This document shows, in pieces, positions 7,525 through 16,198 of a stretch of DNA of 29,153 nt (the stretch's first letter is position 1; each line of letters begins with the position of its first letter). The DNA is from JAKFEE01 sp036675815 (GTDB taxonomy: Bacteria; Pseudomonadota; Alphaproteobacteria; Rhodospirillales; Magnetospirillaceae). Position numbers and translations under genes: made by a program. The notes beneath the pieces are model-generated. The model ran no database searches. It was given only the letters and a program-made list of their open reading frames with translations, and was not told the origin of the DNA. The stretch is from contig JAKFEE010000047.1 in assembly GCA_036675815.1 (NCBI GenBank), positions 1-29,153 on the forward strand, given 5' to 3'.

Positions 7525-8538
7525 TCAAACGTCCGCAGGAGCGAGCACGTCTAAGACGATCTTGCCGATATGCGCGCTGCTTTCCATGAGTTGGTGCGCG
7601 GCGGTGGCCTGCGCCAGGGGGAAACGGGCATGGACGACGGGGGCGATGCGGCCGGCATCGAGCAGCGGCCATACCTTCTCACGCAGCTCGCCGGCGATTC
7701 GCGCCTTGGTCGCCACCGATTGCGGGCGCAGCGTCGAGCCGGTGAGCGTCAGCCGCTTGAGCATGACCGGCATGAAGTTGAGCTCGGCCTTGGACCCGCG
7801 CAGGAAGGCGATGTTGACCAGCCGCCCGTCGGCGGCCAGGCACTTGACGTTGCGCGGCAGATAGTCGCCGCCCACCATGTCGAGGATGACGTCGACGCCC
7901 TTGCCGCCGGTCTCGGCGGCGATGACCGCGACGAAGTCCTCGGTGTTGTAGTCGATGGCGCGGTCGGCGCCCAGCCGCTGGCAGGCTTGGGCCTTGTCGG
8001 CCGAGCCGGCGGTGGCGAATACCCGCGCGCCGAAGGCCTTGGCCAGCTGGATGGCGGTGGTGCCGATACCCGACGAGCCGCCGTGGACCAGGAAACTCTC
8101 GCCCCGCTGCAGGTGGGCGCGCTGGAACACGTTGTGCCAGACGGTGAAGAAGGTTTCGGGCAGGGCTGCGGCGCGGGCGAAGTCGAAGCCCTTGGGCAGC
8201 GGCAGGCAGGATGAGGCGGCGGCGGTGCAGTATTCGGCATAGCCGCCGCCGCTGACCAGGGCGCACGCGGCATCGCCCAGGGCGACGCCGTCGACGCCGT
8301 CGCCCAGTGCCGCTACCGTGCCGGCGACCTCGAGGCCGGGGATGTCCGAGGCGCCGGGCGGCGCCGGATAGTGTCCCTGGCGCTGCACCACGTCGGGCCG
8401 GTTGACGCCGGCCGCGGCGACGCGGATCAACACCTCGCCCGGCTGTGGCCGGGGCACGGGGCGCGTGGCCGGGCGCAGCACCTCGGGCCCGCCGGGCTGG
8501 CTGATCTCGATGCAGGTCATGGTCGCCGGCAGTGCCAT
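7525..8538 (-). CDS. NAD(P)H:quinone oxidoreductase, PIG3 family (zinc-free MDR)
   Basis: This 337-residue member of the medium-chain dehydrogenase/reductase superfamily lacks zinc ligands. The N-terminal GroES-like domain carries VAAAGVNRPDVVQRQGHY and IPGLEVAGTV. The central Rossmann domain has VHGGSSGIGTTAIQLAKAFG (NADPH binding) and VDVILDMVGGDYL, and the end is IGKIVLDVL. The family reduces quinones with NADPH. ATG 8538 is preferred over the in-frame ATG 8520 because GGCGAGAGCGAG precedes it; the frame upstream to 8643 would run into the divergent DUF1192 gene. PIG3-type oxidoreductase next to DUF1192 and DUF1013 is a recurring alphaproteobacterial arrangement. Physiological substrate unknown. 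Confidence 0.9.
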   Translation of the reverse strand: MALPATMTCIEISQPGGPEVLRPATRPVPRPQPGEVLIRVAAAGVNRPDVVQRQGHYPAPPGASDIPGLEVAGTVAALGDGVDGVALGDAACALVSGGGYAEYCTAAASSCLPLPKGFDFARAAALPETFFTVWHNVFQRAHLQRGESFLVHGGSSGIGTTAIQLAKAFGARVFATAGSADKAQACQRLGADRAIDYNTEDFVAVIAAETGGKGVDVILDMVGGDYLPRNVKCLAADGRLVNIAFLRGSKAELNFMPVMLKRLTLTGSTLRPQSVATKARIAGELREKVWPLLDAGRIAPVVHARFPLAQATAAHQLMESSAHIGKIVLDVLAPADV

Positions 8539-8611
8539 CGTCTCGCTCTCGCCATCCACAAGGGGGCGACAGTCTGGTACCTTCGCCGTTGCGTGACAAG
8601 GGAGAGGACGG

Positions 8612-8797
8612 ATGGACTGGGATGATCTCGAACCCAAGAACAAGCCGAAGCCCAGGAAGGACCTTCAGCCGTTGTCCGTCGAGGAACTGAGCGAGTACAT
8701 TGCCGCGCTCGAAGCCGAAATCGCCCGCGCCCGCGACATGATCGCCGCCAAGCAGAAGGACCGGCTGGGGGCCGAAGGCTTGTTCAAGACGAAGTGA
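8612..8797 (+). CDS. DUF1192 family small protein
   Basis: This 61-residue protein starts MDWDDLEPKNK and contains LSVEELSEYIAALEAEIARA, the typical DUF1192 pattern: a short charged N-terminus followed by one amphipathic coiled-coil helix. It ends in a basic segment with GAEGLFKTK. GGGAGAGG is just upstream of the ATG. It is divergent from the quinone oxidoreductase (73 nt between starts) and 17 nt upstream of bdhA, probably in one transcript with it. The function of the family is not known to me. Confidence 0.88.
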   Translation: MDWDDLEPKNKPKPRKDLQPLSVEELSEYIAALEAEIARARDMIAAKQKDRLGAEGLFKTK

Positions 8798-8814
8798 TCA
8801 GCAAGGAGAAGGCC

Positions 8815-9590
8815 ATGCTCAAGGGAAAGAGGGCTCTCGTCACCGGATCGACCAGCGGCATCGGCCTCGGTATCGCCCGCGTGCTCGCCGCCCAAGGGTG
8901 CGATCTCATGCTCAACGGCTTCGGCGAAGCGCAGGCCATCGAGACGCTGCGGCGCGACATCGGCGAAAGCAGCGGCGTGCGGGTCGAATACAACGGCGCC
9001 GACATGTCCAGGCCCGAACAGGTCGCCGCCCTGGTCGCCGATGCGCAAGACAAGCTGGGTGGCGTCGATATCCTGGTGAACAATGCCGGCATCCAGCACG
9101 TGGCGCCGGTCGAGGAGTTTCCGCCGGAGCGCTGGGATGCGGTCATCGCCATCAACCTGTCGGCGGCCTTTCATGCGATTCGCGCCGTGCTGCCGGGCAT
9201 GCAGCGGCGCGACTGGGGGCGCATCGTCAACATCGCCTCGGCGCACGGGCTGGTCGCCTCGGCCAACAAGTCGGCCTATGTCGCGGCCAAGCACGGGCTG
9301 GTCGGATTGACCAAGGTGGTGGCGCTGGAGAATGCGCAGCGGCCGATCACCTGCAATGCCGTCTGCCCCGGCTGGGTGTTGACGCCGCTGGTGCAGGCGC
9401 AGATCGATGCCCGCGCCAAGGCCACCGGGATCTCGGTGGACCAGGCGTCGCGCGATCTCCTGGCCGAGAAACAGCCGTCCCTGCGCTTCACCACGGTCGA
9501 GCAGTTGGGCGGCGTCGTCGCCTTCCTGTGCAGCGAGGCCGCCGCCAACATGACCGGGACGCAGGTGCCGGTCGACGGCGGCTGGACATC

Positions 9591-9597
<7 letters not shown>
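8815..9597 (+). CDS. bdhA: 3-hydroxybutyrate dehydrogenase (SDR family)
   Basis: This 260-residue short-chain dehydrogenase has TGSTSGIG (NAD binding, residues about 11-18), NNAGIQHVAPVEEFP, IVNIASAHGLVAS and the YxxxK catalytic pair in SAYVAAKHGLVG. The C-terminal part (NAVCPGWVLTPLVQAQID, EKQPSLRFTTVEQLG) is characteristic of the D-3-hydroxybutyrate dehydrogenase subfamily. It oxidises 3-hydroxybutyrate to acetoacetate with NAD, a step in the breakdown of polyhydroxybutyrate and ketone bodies. AAGGAG ends 6 nt before ATG 8815; the longer frame from 8794 has no comparable site. The 3' end overlaps the convergent YkvA-like gene by 7 nt. Confidence 0.92.
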
Positions 9598-9965
<368 letters not shown>

Positions 9966-9980
9966 CTTCGCCTCCCATGC

Positions 9981-10008
9981 GAAAGCGCCCGGGCTCTTGC
10001 CCGGGCGC
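9981..10008 (-). terminator. Probable intrinsic terminator of hsp20
   Basis: There is a perfect 9-bp stem GCGCCCGGG / CCCGGGCGC (9985-9993 and 10000-10008) with a 6-nt loop, about 19 nt past the hsp20 stop codon. On the minus strand it is followed by TTTC only, so the T tract is short. It also lies just upstream of the next minus-strand gene (start 9965), separating the two units. Confidence 0.7.
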
Positions 10009-10026
10009 CCATTGCGACCTGCTTGA

Positions 10027-10488
10027 TCAGGCCGCGTTGTTTTCGATCACCTTCGCCGCGGGCGTCTTGCTTTCGATCTTGATCGAGCGCGGCCGCAGGG
10101 TCTCCGGAACCTCGCGGACCAGATCGACGTGCAGCAGCCCATTCACCAGATTGGCGCCGACGACCTTGATGTGGTCGGCCAACTCGAAGCGGCGCTCGAA
10201 CGAGCGGCCGGCGATGCCGCGGTGCAGGTACTGCACGCTGCCGTCCTCCTTGCGTGCCTTGCCGGCGACCACCAGCGTATGGTCCTGGGCCGTGATGTCC
10301 AGATCGCCCTCGGAGAAGCCGGCAACCGCCATGGTGATGCGGTAGTTGTCTTCGCCAAGCTTCTCGATGTTGTAGGGCGGGTAGGACAGGGCGGACTCGT
10401 CGAGCCGCGTCGCGGCGTCGAGGACACGGGCCAGATGATCGAAGCCGACCGAAGAGCGGAACAGGGGCGACAGGTCAAAGGTACGCAT
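10027..10488 (-). CDS. Small heat-shock protein, Hsp20/IbpA family
   Basis: The protein has 153 residues. The N-terminal MRTFDLSPLFRSSVGFDHLA is typical of class A alphaproteobacterial Hsp20. The alpha-crystallin domain includes YPPYNIEKLGEDNYRITMAV and the A-x-x-x-N-G-L-L motif (ANLVNGLLHVDL), and the C-terminal IKI motif used for oligomer contacts is present. It acts as an ATP-independent holdase in the cytoplasm. ATG 10488 is chosen because GGAGG lies 8 nt upstream; ATG 10494 would leave 2 nt. The 5' leader can fold into a ROSE-like thermometer that hides the ribosome-binding site, so translation is probably heat-induced. Confidence 0.93.
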   Translation of the reverse strand: MRTFDLSPLFRSSVGFDHLARVLDAATRLDESALSYPPYNIEKLGEDNYRITMAVAGFSEGDLDITAQDHTLVVAGKARKEDGSVQYLHRGIAGRSFERRFELADHIKVVGANLVNGLLHVDLVREVPETLRPRSIKIESKTPAAKVIENNAA

Positions 10489-10492
10489 TTCC

Positions 10493-10513
10493 ATATCCTC
10501 CGTGAAGCAACAT
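10493..10513 (-). promoter_or_regulatory. ROSE-like RNA thermometer hairpin covering the hsp20 Shine-Dalgarno site
   Basis: Read 5'-3' on the minus strand, ATGTTGCT (10513-10506) pairs with AGGATAT (10499-10493). This gives seven pairs and one bulged G, with a 6-nt loop. The 5' arm contains UUGCU, matching the UYGCU element of ROSE thermometers, whose extra G opposite AGGA weakens the helix so that it melts on heating. The hairpin sequesters AGGA and the first AUG. Further upstream hairpins (CCGGA/TCCGG, ACATG/CATGT) lie in the same leader, as in ROSE RNAs. The promoter was not resolved; TTGACT at 10611-10616 (minus strand) is a possible -35. Confidence 0.72.
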
Positions 10514-10708
10514 GGGATGGGAGCATGTCCATCGACCACGCCCCCATTGCCGGATGCGCGGCTCCGGATCGGCAACCGCGCGTCATACGAGTTAGAAAGG
10601 GGTAAGCTCGAGTCAAGGGCGGCTCCCGGTCTGCTCCGGCCGTAAGGCGCGTTGAAAGCCTTGCCCACCGACCACACGTCCCTGTGGACAGGCCTTGGGA
10701 GCTCGAGC

Positions 10709-11083
10709 ATGCGGTCAACGCTGGCGACGACCTATCGGGAAACCCTCGATCTGATGATCCAGGCACGCAACTACCTGACCTACGTCCACGGGCGGGAGCG
10801 GCGTCAGGCCGGCGATGACGCGCGGCTGACGATGTCGGTCGAGGCGCTTCGCGTGACCTCGCGGCTGACCCAAGTCATGGCATGGCTCATGGCCCGGCGC
10901 GCCGTCCAATCGGGGGAAATGACGCCGGCGCAGGCCCGCGACGAGTTCGGGCTGTCGGCCCAGGGCGTCTGCCTGGACACGGCCCACCATGACGATGCCG
11001 CCTTGCCGCAGGGCCTACGCGAGCTGATGGGGCGCAGCCACCATCTCTATGTGCGAATATCGCGCCTGGACGGCATGCATTAG
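10709..11083 (+). CDS. DUF1465 family protein (RcdA-like)
   Basis: This 124-residue helical protein (LATTYRETLDLMIQARNYL, RLTMSVEALRVTSRLTQVMA, AVQSGEMTPAQARDEFGLSA) belongs to DUF1465. This family includes the Caulobacter protease adaptor RcdA, which helps ClpXP degrade cell-cycle regulators; that link is family knowledge recalled, not shown here. GGGAG is 7 nt before ATG 10709. The frame stays open upstream to a TTG at 10652, but that stretch lies in the hsp20 promoter region. It is divergent from hsp20. A hairpin repeat follows the stop codon. Confidence 0.85.
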   Translation: MRSTLATTYRETLDLMIQARNYLTYVHGRERRQAGDDARLTMSVEALRVTSRLTQVMAWLMARRAVQSGEMTPAQARDEFGLSAQGVCLDTAHHDDAALPQGLRELMGRSHHLYVRISRLDGMH

Positions 11084-11091
11084 ACGGACAC

Positions 11092-11145
11092 GGAGCGCGG
11101 AGCTCCAGGTCCGCAAGTGTGCTGCGGAGCTGGAGCCCCGCGCTC
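11092..11145. repeat. Hairpin repeat, family C, copy 1 (between convergent genes)
   Basis: The left arm GAGCGCGGAGCTCCAGGTCC-GCA (11093-11115) and right arm TGCGGAGCTGGAGCCCCGCG-CTC (11123-11145) are inverted copies with few mismatches, separated by 7 nt. Near-identical copies lie at 16199-16253 and 20767-20823. This copy lies between the stop of the DUF1465 gene (plus) and the stop of the response regulator (minus), which suggests a bidirectional terminator or mRNA-end stabiliser. Confidence 0.9.
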
Positions 11146-11156
11146 GGGGGGAACAC

Positions 11157-11819
11157 TCATGCGGTCGGCGTCAGATTCCAGCCCGACGACAAGGCGATGC
11201 GCACCGCCTGGGCGCGGTTCACCGCGCCGATCTTGCGATAGACGTTGCGCAGATGGATCTTGATGGTGATTTCCTGCAGGTTGAGGCAGCGGGCGATGTC
11301 CTTGTTGGTGCGGCCTTCGATCAGCAGGCCGAGGATCTCGCGTTCGCGCGGGCTCAAGGTGTCGAGCGGAGTCGGCTTGCCGTTGGCACCGAAGCCGTTG
11401 GCCATCGCCGGCTCCTCGGTGGTTTCGGTCAGCATGAAGGCCGGAAGATACTTCTCGCCGGACAGCACTAGGCGCAAGGCGTTGACCAGGGCCGTGCCGC
11501 TGATGGTCTTGGGGATGTAGCCCGAGGCGCCGGCGCGCACCGCCGCCATGACGTCCTCGCGGTTGATGTGCCCGGTGAGAATGACCGCCGGCACCCGCGG
11601 GAAGCGCTCGTGGAAGGTCTCCACGCCCCGCAGCCCGTCCATGCCCGGCATGCGCAGGTCGAGCAGGACCAGCGCCAGGGATTCGGCCGTCTCGGCGTGG
11701 GTGATCGCCTCGGCCAGCGAGGCCGCGTCGAGGATGTCGACGCCATCGCCGAGTTCCTGCAGGAATGGCCGCAGGCCCTCGCGCACGAGGTTATGGTCGT
11801 CGGCCACGATGATCTGCAT
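11157..11819 (-). CDS. LuxR/NarL-family response regulator
   Basis: The protein has 220 residues. The receiver domain (about 1-120) has the acidic pair D7-D8, phospho-acceptor Asp54 in LLDLRMPGMDG, the Thr of VILTGH and Lys of GYIPKT. The C-terminal LuxR helix-turn-helix (about 150-215) has LSPREREILGLLIEGRTNKD and ITIKIHLRNVYRKIGAVNRA. It would bind DNA after phosphorylation. It lies 112 nt downstream of the hybrid sensor kinase on the same strand and is its probable partner. ATG 11819 is preferred because GGGGG lies just upstream and the longer frame has no receiver similarity. Its regulon is unknown. Confidence 0.92.
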   Translation of the reverse strand: MQIIVADDHNLVREGLRPFLQELGDGVDILDAASLAEAITHAETAESLALVLLDLRMPGMDGLRGVETFHERFPRVPAVILTGHINREDVMAAVRAGASGYIPKTISGTALVNALRLVLSGEKYLPAFMLTETTEEPAMANGFGANGKPTPLDTLSPREREILGLLIEGRTNKDIARCLNLQEITIKIHLRNVYRKIGAVNRAQAVRIALSSGWNLTPTA

Positions 11820-11931
11820 TTTACCAACCCCCGCCCAAGCCCGAGTGCAACAGCGCGCAAGACAATCATAGTCCGCCGGGGGGAGGGGAACAATCGAGCC
11901 TTTTGCCCGATGATACCAATGCGTTTGTTGG

Positions 11932-14079
11932 CTACGCGCGGATGAACAGCTCGATGGTTTCGGCCAGCATCTGCAGGCTGACCGGCTTCTTGACGACGAC
12001 GGCCAGTTCATCGTCGATCTCGTTGTCGCTCAGGCGTTCGGTGACCCCCATGTGGCCGGTGACGACGATGATCGGCAGCAACGGGTCGAACTCCCGCAGG
12101 CGGCTGATGAGTTCGCGGCCGTCGCCCCGTGGCATGCGCAGGTCGGTGATGACCACCGCGGCGGGATCGTCCTGGAACCGCTGCCAAGCCTCGCTGCCGT
12201 TCGAGGCCGTGGTGACGCGATAGCCGTGCTCGCGCAGATAGCTGGCCATGGCCTGCGCCGCCTCCTCCTCGTCGTCGACCACCAGCAGATGATGCTCCTG
12301 GCCGCACCATGCCGGGCCCGACGCCGACCGCGGCTCGTCGTGCTTGGGCGGCGGCGAGGCCGCCACCGGTGACTTCGACAGCGGCAAGGTGACGACGAAG
12401 GAGGCGCCTTCCTTGTTGTTGCAGGCGTCGATGCGCCCCGACATGGCGGCGACGATGCCGAAACTGACCGACAGGCCGAGGCCGGTACCGCGCCCGACCT
12501 CCTTGGTGGTGAAGAACGGCTCGAACAGCCGCTGCACGGCCTCGGGCGGCAGGCCGGTGCCGTTGTCGGAAATGGACAGCCATATCAGGCCCAACTCGTC
12601 GCTCGATGTCGTGACCACCTCGAGCCGGCCGGCGAAATCCTCGAATCCCGGTTGAAGGCGTTTGTCGCGCACCGAATCGCGGGCGTTGGTCAGCAGGTTG
12701 AGTATCACTTGCTCCAGTTGAACCGGCCGGCCGACCACGGGGCAGGGACGTTGCGCATAGCTGACGGTGAGCGCGACGTTCTCGCCGGCCAACTGGCGTT
12801 CGAACAGTTCGATGGCCTGTCGCACCGCGCTGCTGGCGTCGAACACCTCGACGGCGCCGGTGTCCTTGCGGCTGAAAATGCGGATGTGGTCGATGATCTC
12901 GGCCATTCGGCTCGTCTGCGCGGCGATGAGCTGGAACTGCTTTTCCTTGTATTCGTCGCTGGCGCGGCCGCGGCCGATCAGCATGAGCGCGCCTTCCGAG
13001 GCCATGCGGATGACGTTGAGCGGCTGCGACAGCTCATGGGCCATCCCCGCCGCCATCTCGCCCAGGGTGGCCAGCTTGGCCGTCTGCACCAACTGGTCCT
13101 GGGCCTGGCGCCGGTCGGTCACGTCGCGCACCACCAGCAGTCGGGTATCCTGGCCGTGATAAGCGATGTCGGCGGACGTCACCTCGGCGCTGAACGGTTC
13201 GCCGTCCAGCCGCAGCATGCGCTCTTCGATCAAGGTCTCGGGGCAGGACGCATCCTTGCCGTCCCCGGCAACGGCGCGATCGTCGGGGTGGATCAGATCG
13301 GTCAGGGCGCGCCCCAGCAGCGCCTTGTCATCCCCGGCGCGGAAGATGCGGTTGGCGGCGGCGTTGGCGAAGACGATGCGCCCGGCGCGGTGGGCGAGGA
13401 CGGCATCGGGCGACAGCTCGACCAAAGCGCGATAGCGCTCCTCGCTTTCCTTCAATTCGCTTTCGGCGTGGCGGCGTTGCTGTTCGGCCCTCAGGGCGGT
13501 GATGCCGTACGAGAGATTGCGCGCCAGATCCTCCAGCAGCTGCAACTCGTCCTGGTCGAAGGCATCGGGCTCCGGGGCGTAGATGACGAAGGCACCGACG
13601 ACCTCGTCCTGCAGGAACAGCGGCAACGCCGCCACCGAGCCGAAGCCGTGGCGCAGGGCCGCATCGCGCCAGGGGGCGAATCCGGGGTCGGTGGCGATGT
13701 CGCGCGCGACCTCCGGTGTGCCGTTGCGGATGGCTGTGCCCGCCGGGCCGTGGCCGCGCTCGCTGTCGGCCCAGGTCACCTTTGCTTCACCGACGAAATC
13801 GAGGCCAATTCCGCTGCTGGCCACCGGCTCGATGGTCTTGTCGGCGTCGTGCCGCTTCCATCCCACCCACGCCAGGCGGTAGCCGCCGACCTCGACGGCG
13901 ATGTGGCAGGCATCGTCGAGCAGGTGCTGCCGGTCGGTGGCTCGGATGAGGGCGCCGGTGATGTGCGTGAGCGCCGCCATGGCGCGGTTGACATGGCGCA
14001 GTCGCCGATCGAAGGCGGCGACGGTGTCGGGTGAGCCGGCCGCATTCGCGAACGTGGGCCAAGCCCTGGGTTGTTCCAT
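11932..14079 (-). CDS. Hybrid sensor histidine kinase (GAF-PAS-HisKA-HATPase-REC)
   Basis: This 715-residue protein has no clear membrane segment, so it is probably a cytoplasmic sensor. In order it has a GAF domain (about 30-190, with YRLAWVGWKR and GSVAALPLFLQDEVVGAFVI) and a PAS domain (about 215-325, VELSPDAVLAHRAGRIVFAN). These are followed by a HisKA domain with MAAGMAHELSQPLNVI (phospho-accepting His), and an ATPase domain with N-box NLLTNARDS, DNGTGLP and GTGLGLS. The C-terminal receiver has LLVVDDEEEA and VITDLRMPRGDG. AGAGGG lies 8 nt before ATG 14079; the GTG two codons earlier is less likely. The receiver may pass phosphate on or act as a modulator for the LuxR-type regulator downstream. 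The signal is not identifiable. Confidence 0.93.
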   Translation of the reverse strand: MEQPRAWPTFANAAGSPDTVAAFDRRLRHVNRAMAALTHITGALIRATDRQHLLDDACHIAVEVGGYRLAWVGWKRHDADKTIEPVASSGIGLDFVGEAKVTWADSERGHGPAGTAIRNGTPEVARDIATDPGFAPWRDAALRHGFGSVAALPLFLQDEVVGAFVIYAPEPDAFDQDELQLLEDLARNLSYGITALRAEQQRRHAESELKESEERYRALVELSPDAVLAHRAGRIVFANAAANRIFRAGDDKALLGRALTDLIHPDDRAVAGDGKDASCPETLIEERMLRLDGEPFSAEVTSADIAYHGQDTRLLVVRDVTDRRQAQDQLVQTAKLATLGEMAAGMAHELSQPLNVIRMASEGALMLIGRGRASDEYKEKQFQLIAAQTSRMAEIIDHIRIFSRKDTGAVEVFDASSAVRQAIELFERQLAGENVALTVSYAQRPCPVVGRPVQLEQVILNLLTNARDSVRDKRLQPGFEDFAGRLEVVTTSSDELGLIWLSISDNGTGLPPEAVQRLFEPFFTTKEVGRGTGLGLSVSFGIVAAMSGRIDACNNKEGASFVVTLPLSKSPVAASPPPKHDEPRSASGPAWCGQEHHLLVVDDEEEAAQAMASYLREHGYRVTTASNGSEAWQRFQDDPAAVVITDLRMPRGDGRELISRLREFDPLLPIIVVTGHMGVTERLSDNEIDDELAVVVKKPVSLQMLAETIELFIRA

Positions 14080-14250
14080 CCTCACGACCCTCTTTCCGCC
14101 ATACGCTTATAGATAAGGGTAAAACCACGAGCGGCGAAGCCTATCCCAATGCTCAAGCCGCCGCGATACGCCGGTATAAGCGCTGGAGCCTATCGATCGG
14201 CACCCTCATCGCCCTTTCGCGCACGAGGCCGGGCGCACTATCATGGGGGC

Positions 14251-15057
14251 ATGGCTGGATTAGGTGAAGCTGCCTCGGCGCTGCTCGGCCCGTTCGATCC
14301 GCCGCCGGTAGAGATGGTCAATCCCGAGGGGCGGGCGCCGCTGGTGCTGGTCTGCGATCACGCCAGCAACGCCATCCCGCATGGCTTGGCCGGCCTCGGT
14401 GTCTGCGACGGCGATCAGTGCCGGCACATCGGCTGGGACATCGGCGCGGCGGCGGTGGCGCGGGCCCTGGCCTTGCGTCTCGACGGCCCGGCGGTGCTCG
14501 CCGGCTATTCGCGCCTGGTGATCGATCTCAATCGCCAGCCCGGCGACCCCACCTCGATTCCCCACGAGAGCGATCGCACGGCCATTCCCGGCAATGCCGC
14601 GCTGTCGGACGAGGCGGTCGAGGCACGGCTGCAGGCCTTTTTCTGGCCGTATCACCACACCATCACCGAGATTCTCGGCCGGCAATGGCGGCACGGCGGC
14701 ACGACGCCGGCCCTGGTCGCCGTCCACAGTTTCACGCCAGTGATGAACGGCTTTGCCCGGCCGTGGCACGTTGGCGTTCTGTGGAATCACGATCCGCGCA
14801 TGGCGGTGCCGCTGATGCGCCATCTGGCATGCATCGACGGCGTGGTCGTGGGCGACAACCAGCCCTATTCGGGGCGCGAGATCGGTTACACCGTCGAGCG
14901 CCACGCCGGCGCCGCCGGCCTGCCGCATGTGTCCATCGAAATTCGGCAGGATCTCATCGCCGACGCGGCGGGCGTCGCTTGGTGGGCCGATCGGCTGGCC
15001 GCGGGGTTGTCGGCGCTGCTGGGCCGGGCCGAGTTGCACCGCGTGGAGCCGTATTAG
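14251..15057 (+). CDS. N-formylglutamate amidohydrolase family protein
   Basis: The protein has 268 residues. Family motifs are LVLVCDHASNAIPHGL, HIGWDIGAAAVARALA, YSRLVIDLNRQPGDPTSIP and VAVHSFTPVMNG, with metal-binding acidic and His residues. It ends VSIEIRQDLI. The family hydrolyses N-formyl-L-glutamate (last step of one histidine-degradation route) or related N-acyl amides; no other hut gene is visible, so the real substrate is open. ATG 14251 starts about 18 residues before the conserved core; its Shine-Dalgarno (GGGGG) is very close, so the start is uncertain. The next gene starts 1 nt after this stop, indicating an operon. Confidence 0.87.
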   Translation: MAGLGEAASALLGPFDPPPVEMVNPEGRAPLVLVCDHASNAIPHGLAGLGVCDGDQCRHIGWDIGAAAVARALALRLDGPAVLAGYSRLVIDLNRQPGDPTSIPHESDRTAIPGNAALSDEAVEARLQAFFWPYHHTITEILGRQWRHGGTTPALVAVHSFTPVMNGFARPWHVGVLWNHDPRMAVPLMRHLACIDGVVVGDNQPYSGREIGYTVERHAGAAGLPHVSIEIRQDLIADAAGVAWWADRLAAGLSALLGRAELHRVEPY

Positions 15058-15058
15058 C

Positions 15059-16189
15059 GTGGATGATCCCTCGTTCAGCCTGGGCATCGAAGAAGAGTAT
15101 TTCCTCGTCTCACGCGAGTCGCGCGACGTCGCCAGCGCGCCGCCGGCGCGGATGCTGGCCGAATGCCAGGACCTGCTGAAGGGGCGCGTCAGCCCGGAAT
15201 TCCTGCGGGCGCAGATCGAGGTGTGCACGACGGTGTGCACGGATGTGGCCGAGGCACGGGACCAGCTTGGCACGCTGCGCCAGACGGTAGCCACTGTGGC
15301 CGCCGGCCACGGCCTCGCCCCGGTCGCCGCATCGACCCATCCCTTCGCCCAATGGGACGAGCAGAAGCCGACCAAACGCGCCCGCTACAGCGATCTCGCC
15401 CGCGACCTGCAAGGGGTGGGGCGGCGGCTGGTCATCTGCGGCATGCACGTGCATGTCGGCATCGAGGACGAGGAGCTGCGCATCGACCTGATGAACCAGG
15501 TCGCCTATTTCCTGCCGCATCTGTTGGCGCTGTCGACGTCCTCGCCCTTCTGGCGCGGCCGCGACACCGGCCTGAAGTCCTATCGCATCAGCGTGTTCAA
15601 CGAACTGCCGCGCACCGGCCTGCCCGAGCGTTTCGAGAGTTGGGGCGAATACCGCCGACAGGTCGGCCGGCTGCAGCGCGCCGGCCTGATCGAGGACGGC
15701 ACCAAGCTGTGGTGGGACGTGCGCCCGTCCTGGCGTTTTCCGACGCTGGAGATGCGCATCACCGACGTCTGCACCCGCGTCGAGGACGCCATCGCCATCG
15801 CCGCCATCTATCGCTGCCTGCTGCGCATGCTCTATCGCCTGCGCCGGCACAACCAGCGCTGGCGCATTTATGCGCGCATGCTGGTCGACGAGAACCGCTG
15901 GCGCGCGCAGCGCTACGGTATCGACGAGGGGCTGGTCGACTTCGGCCGCGGCGAGGTCGTACCTTATCCGCTGCTGCTCGACGAATTGCTGGCGCTGATC
16001 GCCGAGGACGCCGCCTTCTTCGGCTGCGAGGCCGAGGTGGCGCACGCCCGCACCATCCTCGACCGCGGCTCGTCGAGCCATCGCCAGCTTGCCTGCTACC
16101 AGGCCGCGCGGGCCGGCGGGGCCGACGAGCGCGGGGCATTGTTGGCGGTGGTCGACCTGCTGATCGCCGAAACGGTGGCGGCGCCGTAG
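15059..16189 (+). CDS. Carboxylate-amine ligase, GCS2/YbdK family
   Basis: This 376-residue member of the glutamate-cysteine ligase type 2 superfamily begins DDPSFSLGIEEEYFLVS (GIEEE metal/ATP site). It carries STHPFAQWDEQKPTKRARYS, GMHVHVGIED, LLALSTSSPFWRGRDTGLKS and PTLEMRITDVCTRVEDA. YbdK-type enzymes show weak gamma-glutamylcysteine synthetase activity; the physiological amide product is usually unknown. The GTG start at 15059 follows the upstream stop by 1 nt, with GTGGAG about 11 nt upstream. Pairing with N-formylglutamate amidohydrolase is seen in other proteobacteria and suggests a shared glutamyl or amide metabolite, which is an inference. Confidence 0.88.
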   Translation: MDDPSFSLGIEEEYFLVSRESRDVASAPPARMLAECQDLLKGRVSPEFLRAQIEVCTTVCTDVAEARDQLGTLRQTVATVAAGHGLAPVAASTHPFAQWDEQKPTKRARYSDLARDLQGVGRRLVICGMHVHVGIEDEELRIDLMNQVAYFLPHLLALSTSSPFWRGRDTGLKSYRISVFNELPRTGLPERFESWGEYRRQVGRLQRAGLIEDGTKLWWDVRPSWRFPTLEMRITDVCTRVEDAIAIAAIYRCLLRMLYRLRRHNQRWRIYARMLVDENRWRAQRYGIDEGLVDFGRGEVVPYPLLLDELLALIAEDAAFFGCEAEVAHARTILDRGSSSHRQLACYQAARAGGADERGALLAVVDLLIAETVAAP

Positions 16190-16198
16190 CCCTCAGCT

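Noticed and set aside
12652..14034. 460-codon plus-strand frame
   Set aside because: It is antisense to the hybrid kinase and has no recognisable domain.
14149..14250. N-terminal extension of the N-formylglutamate amidohydrolase from 14149
   Set aside because: The extra residues are Arg/Pro-rich, lack family similarity and occupy the promoter region shared with the divergent kinase.
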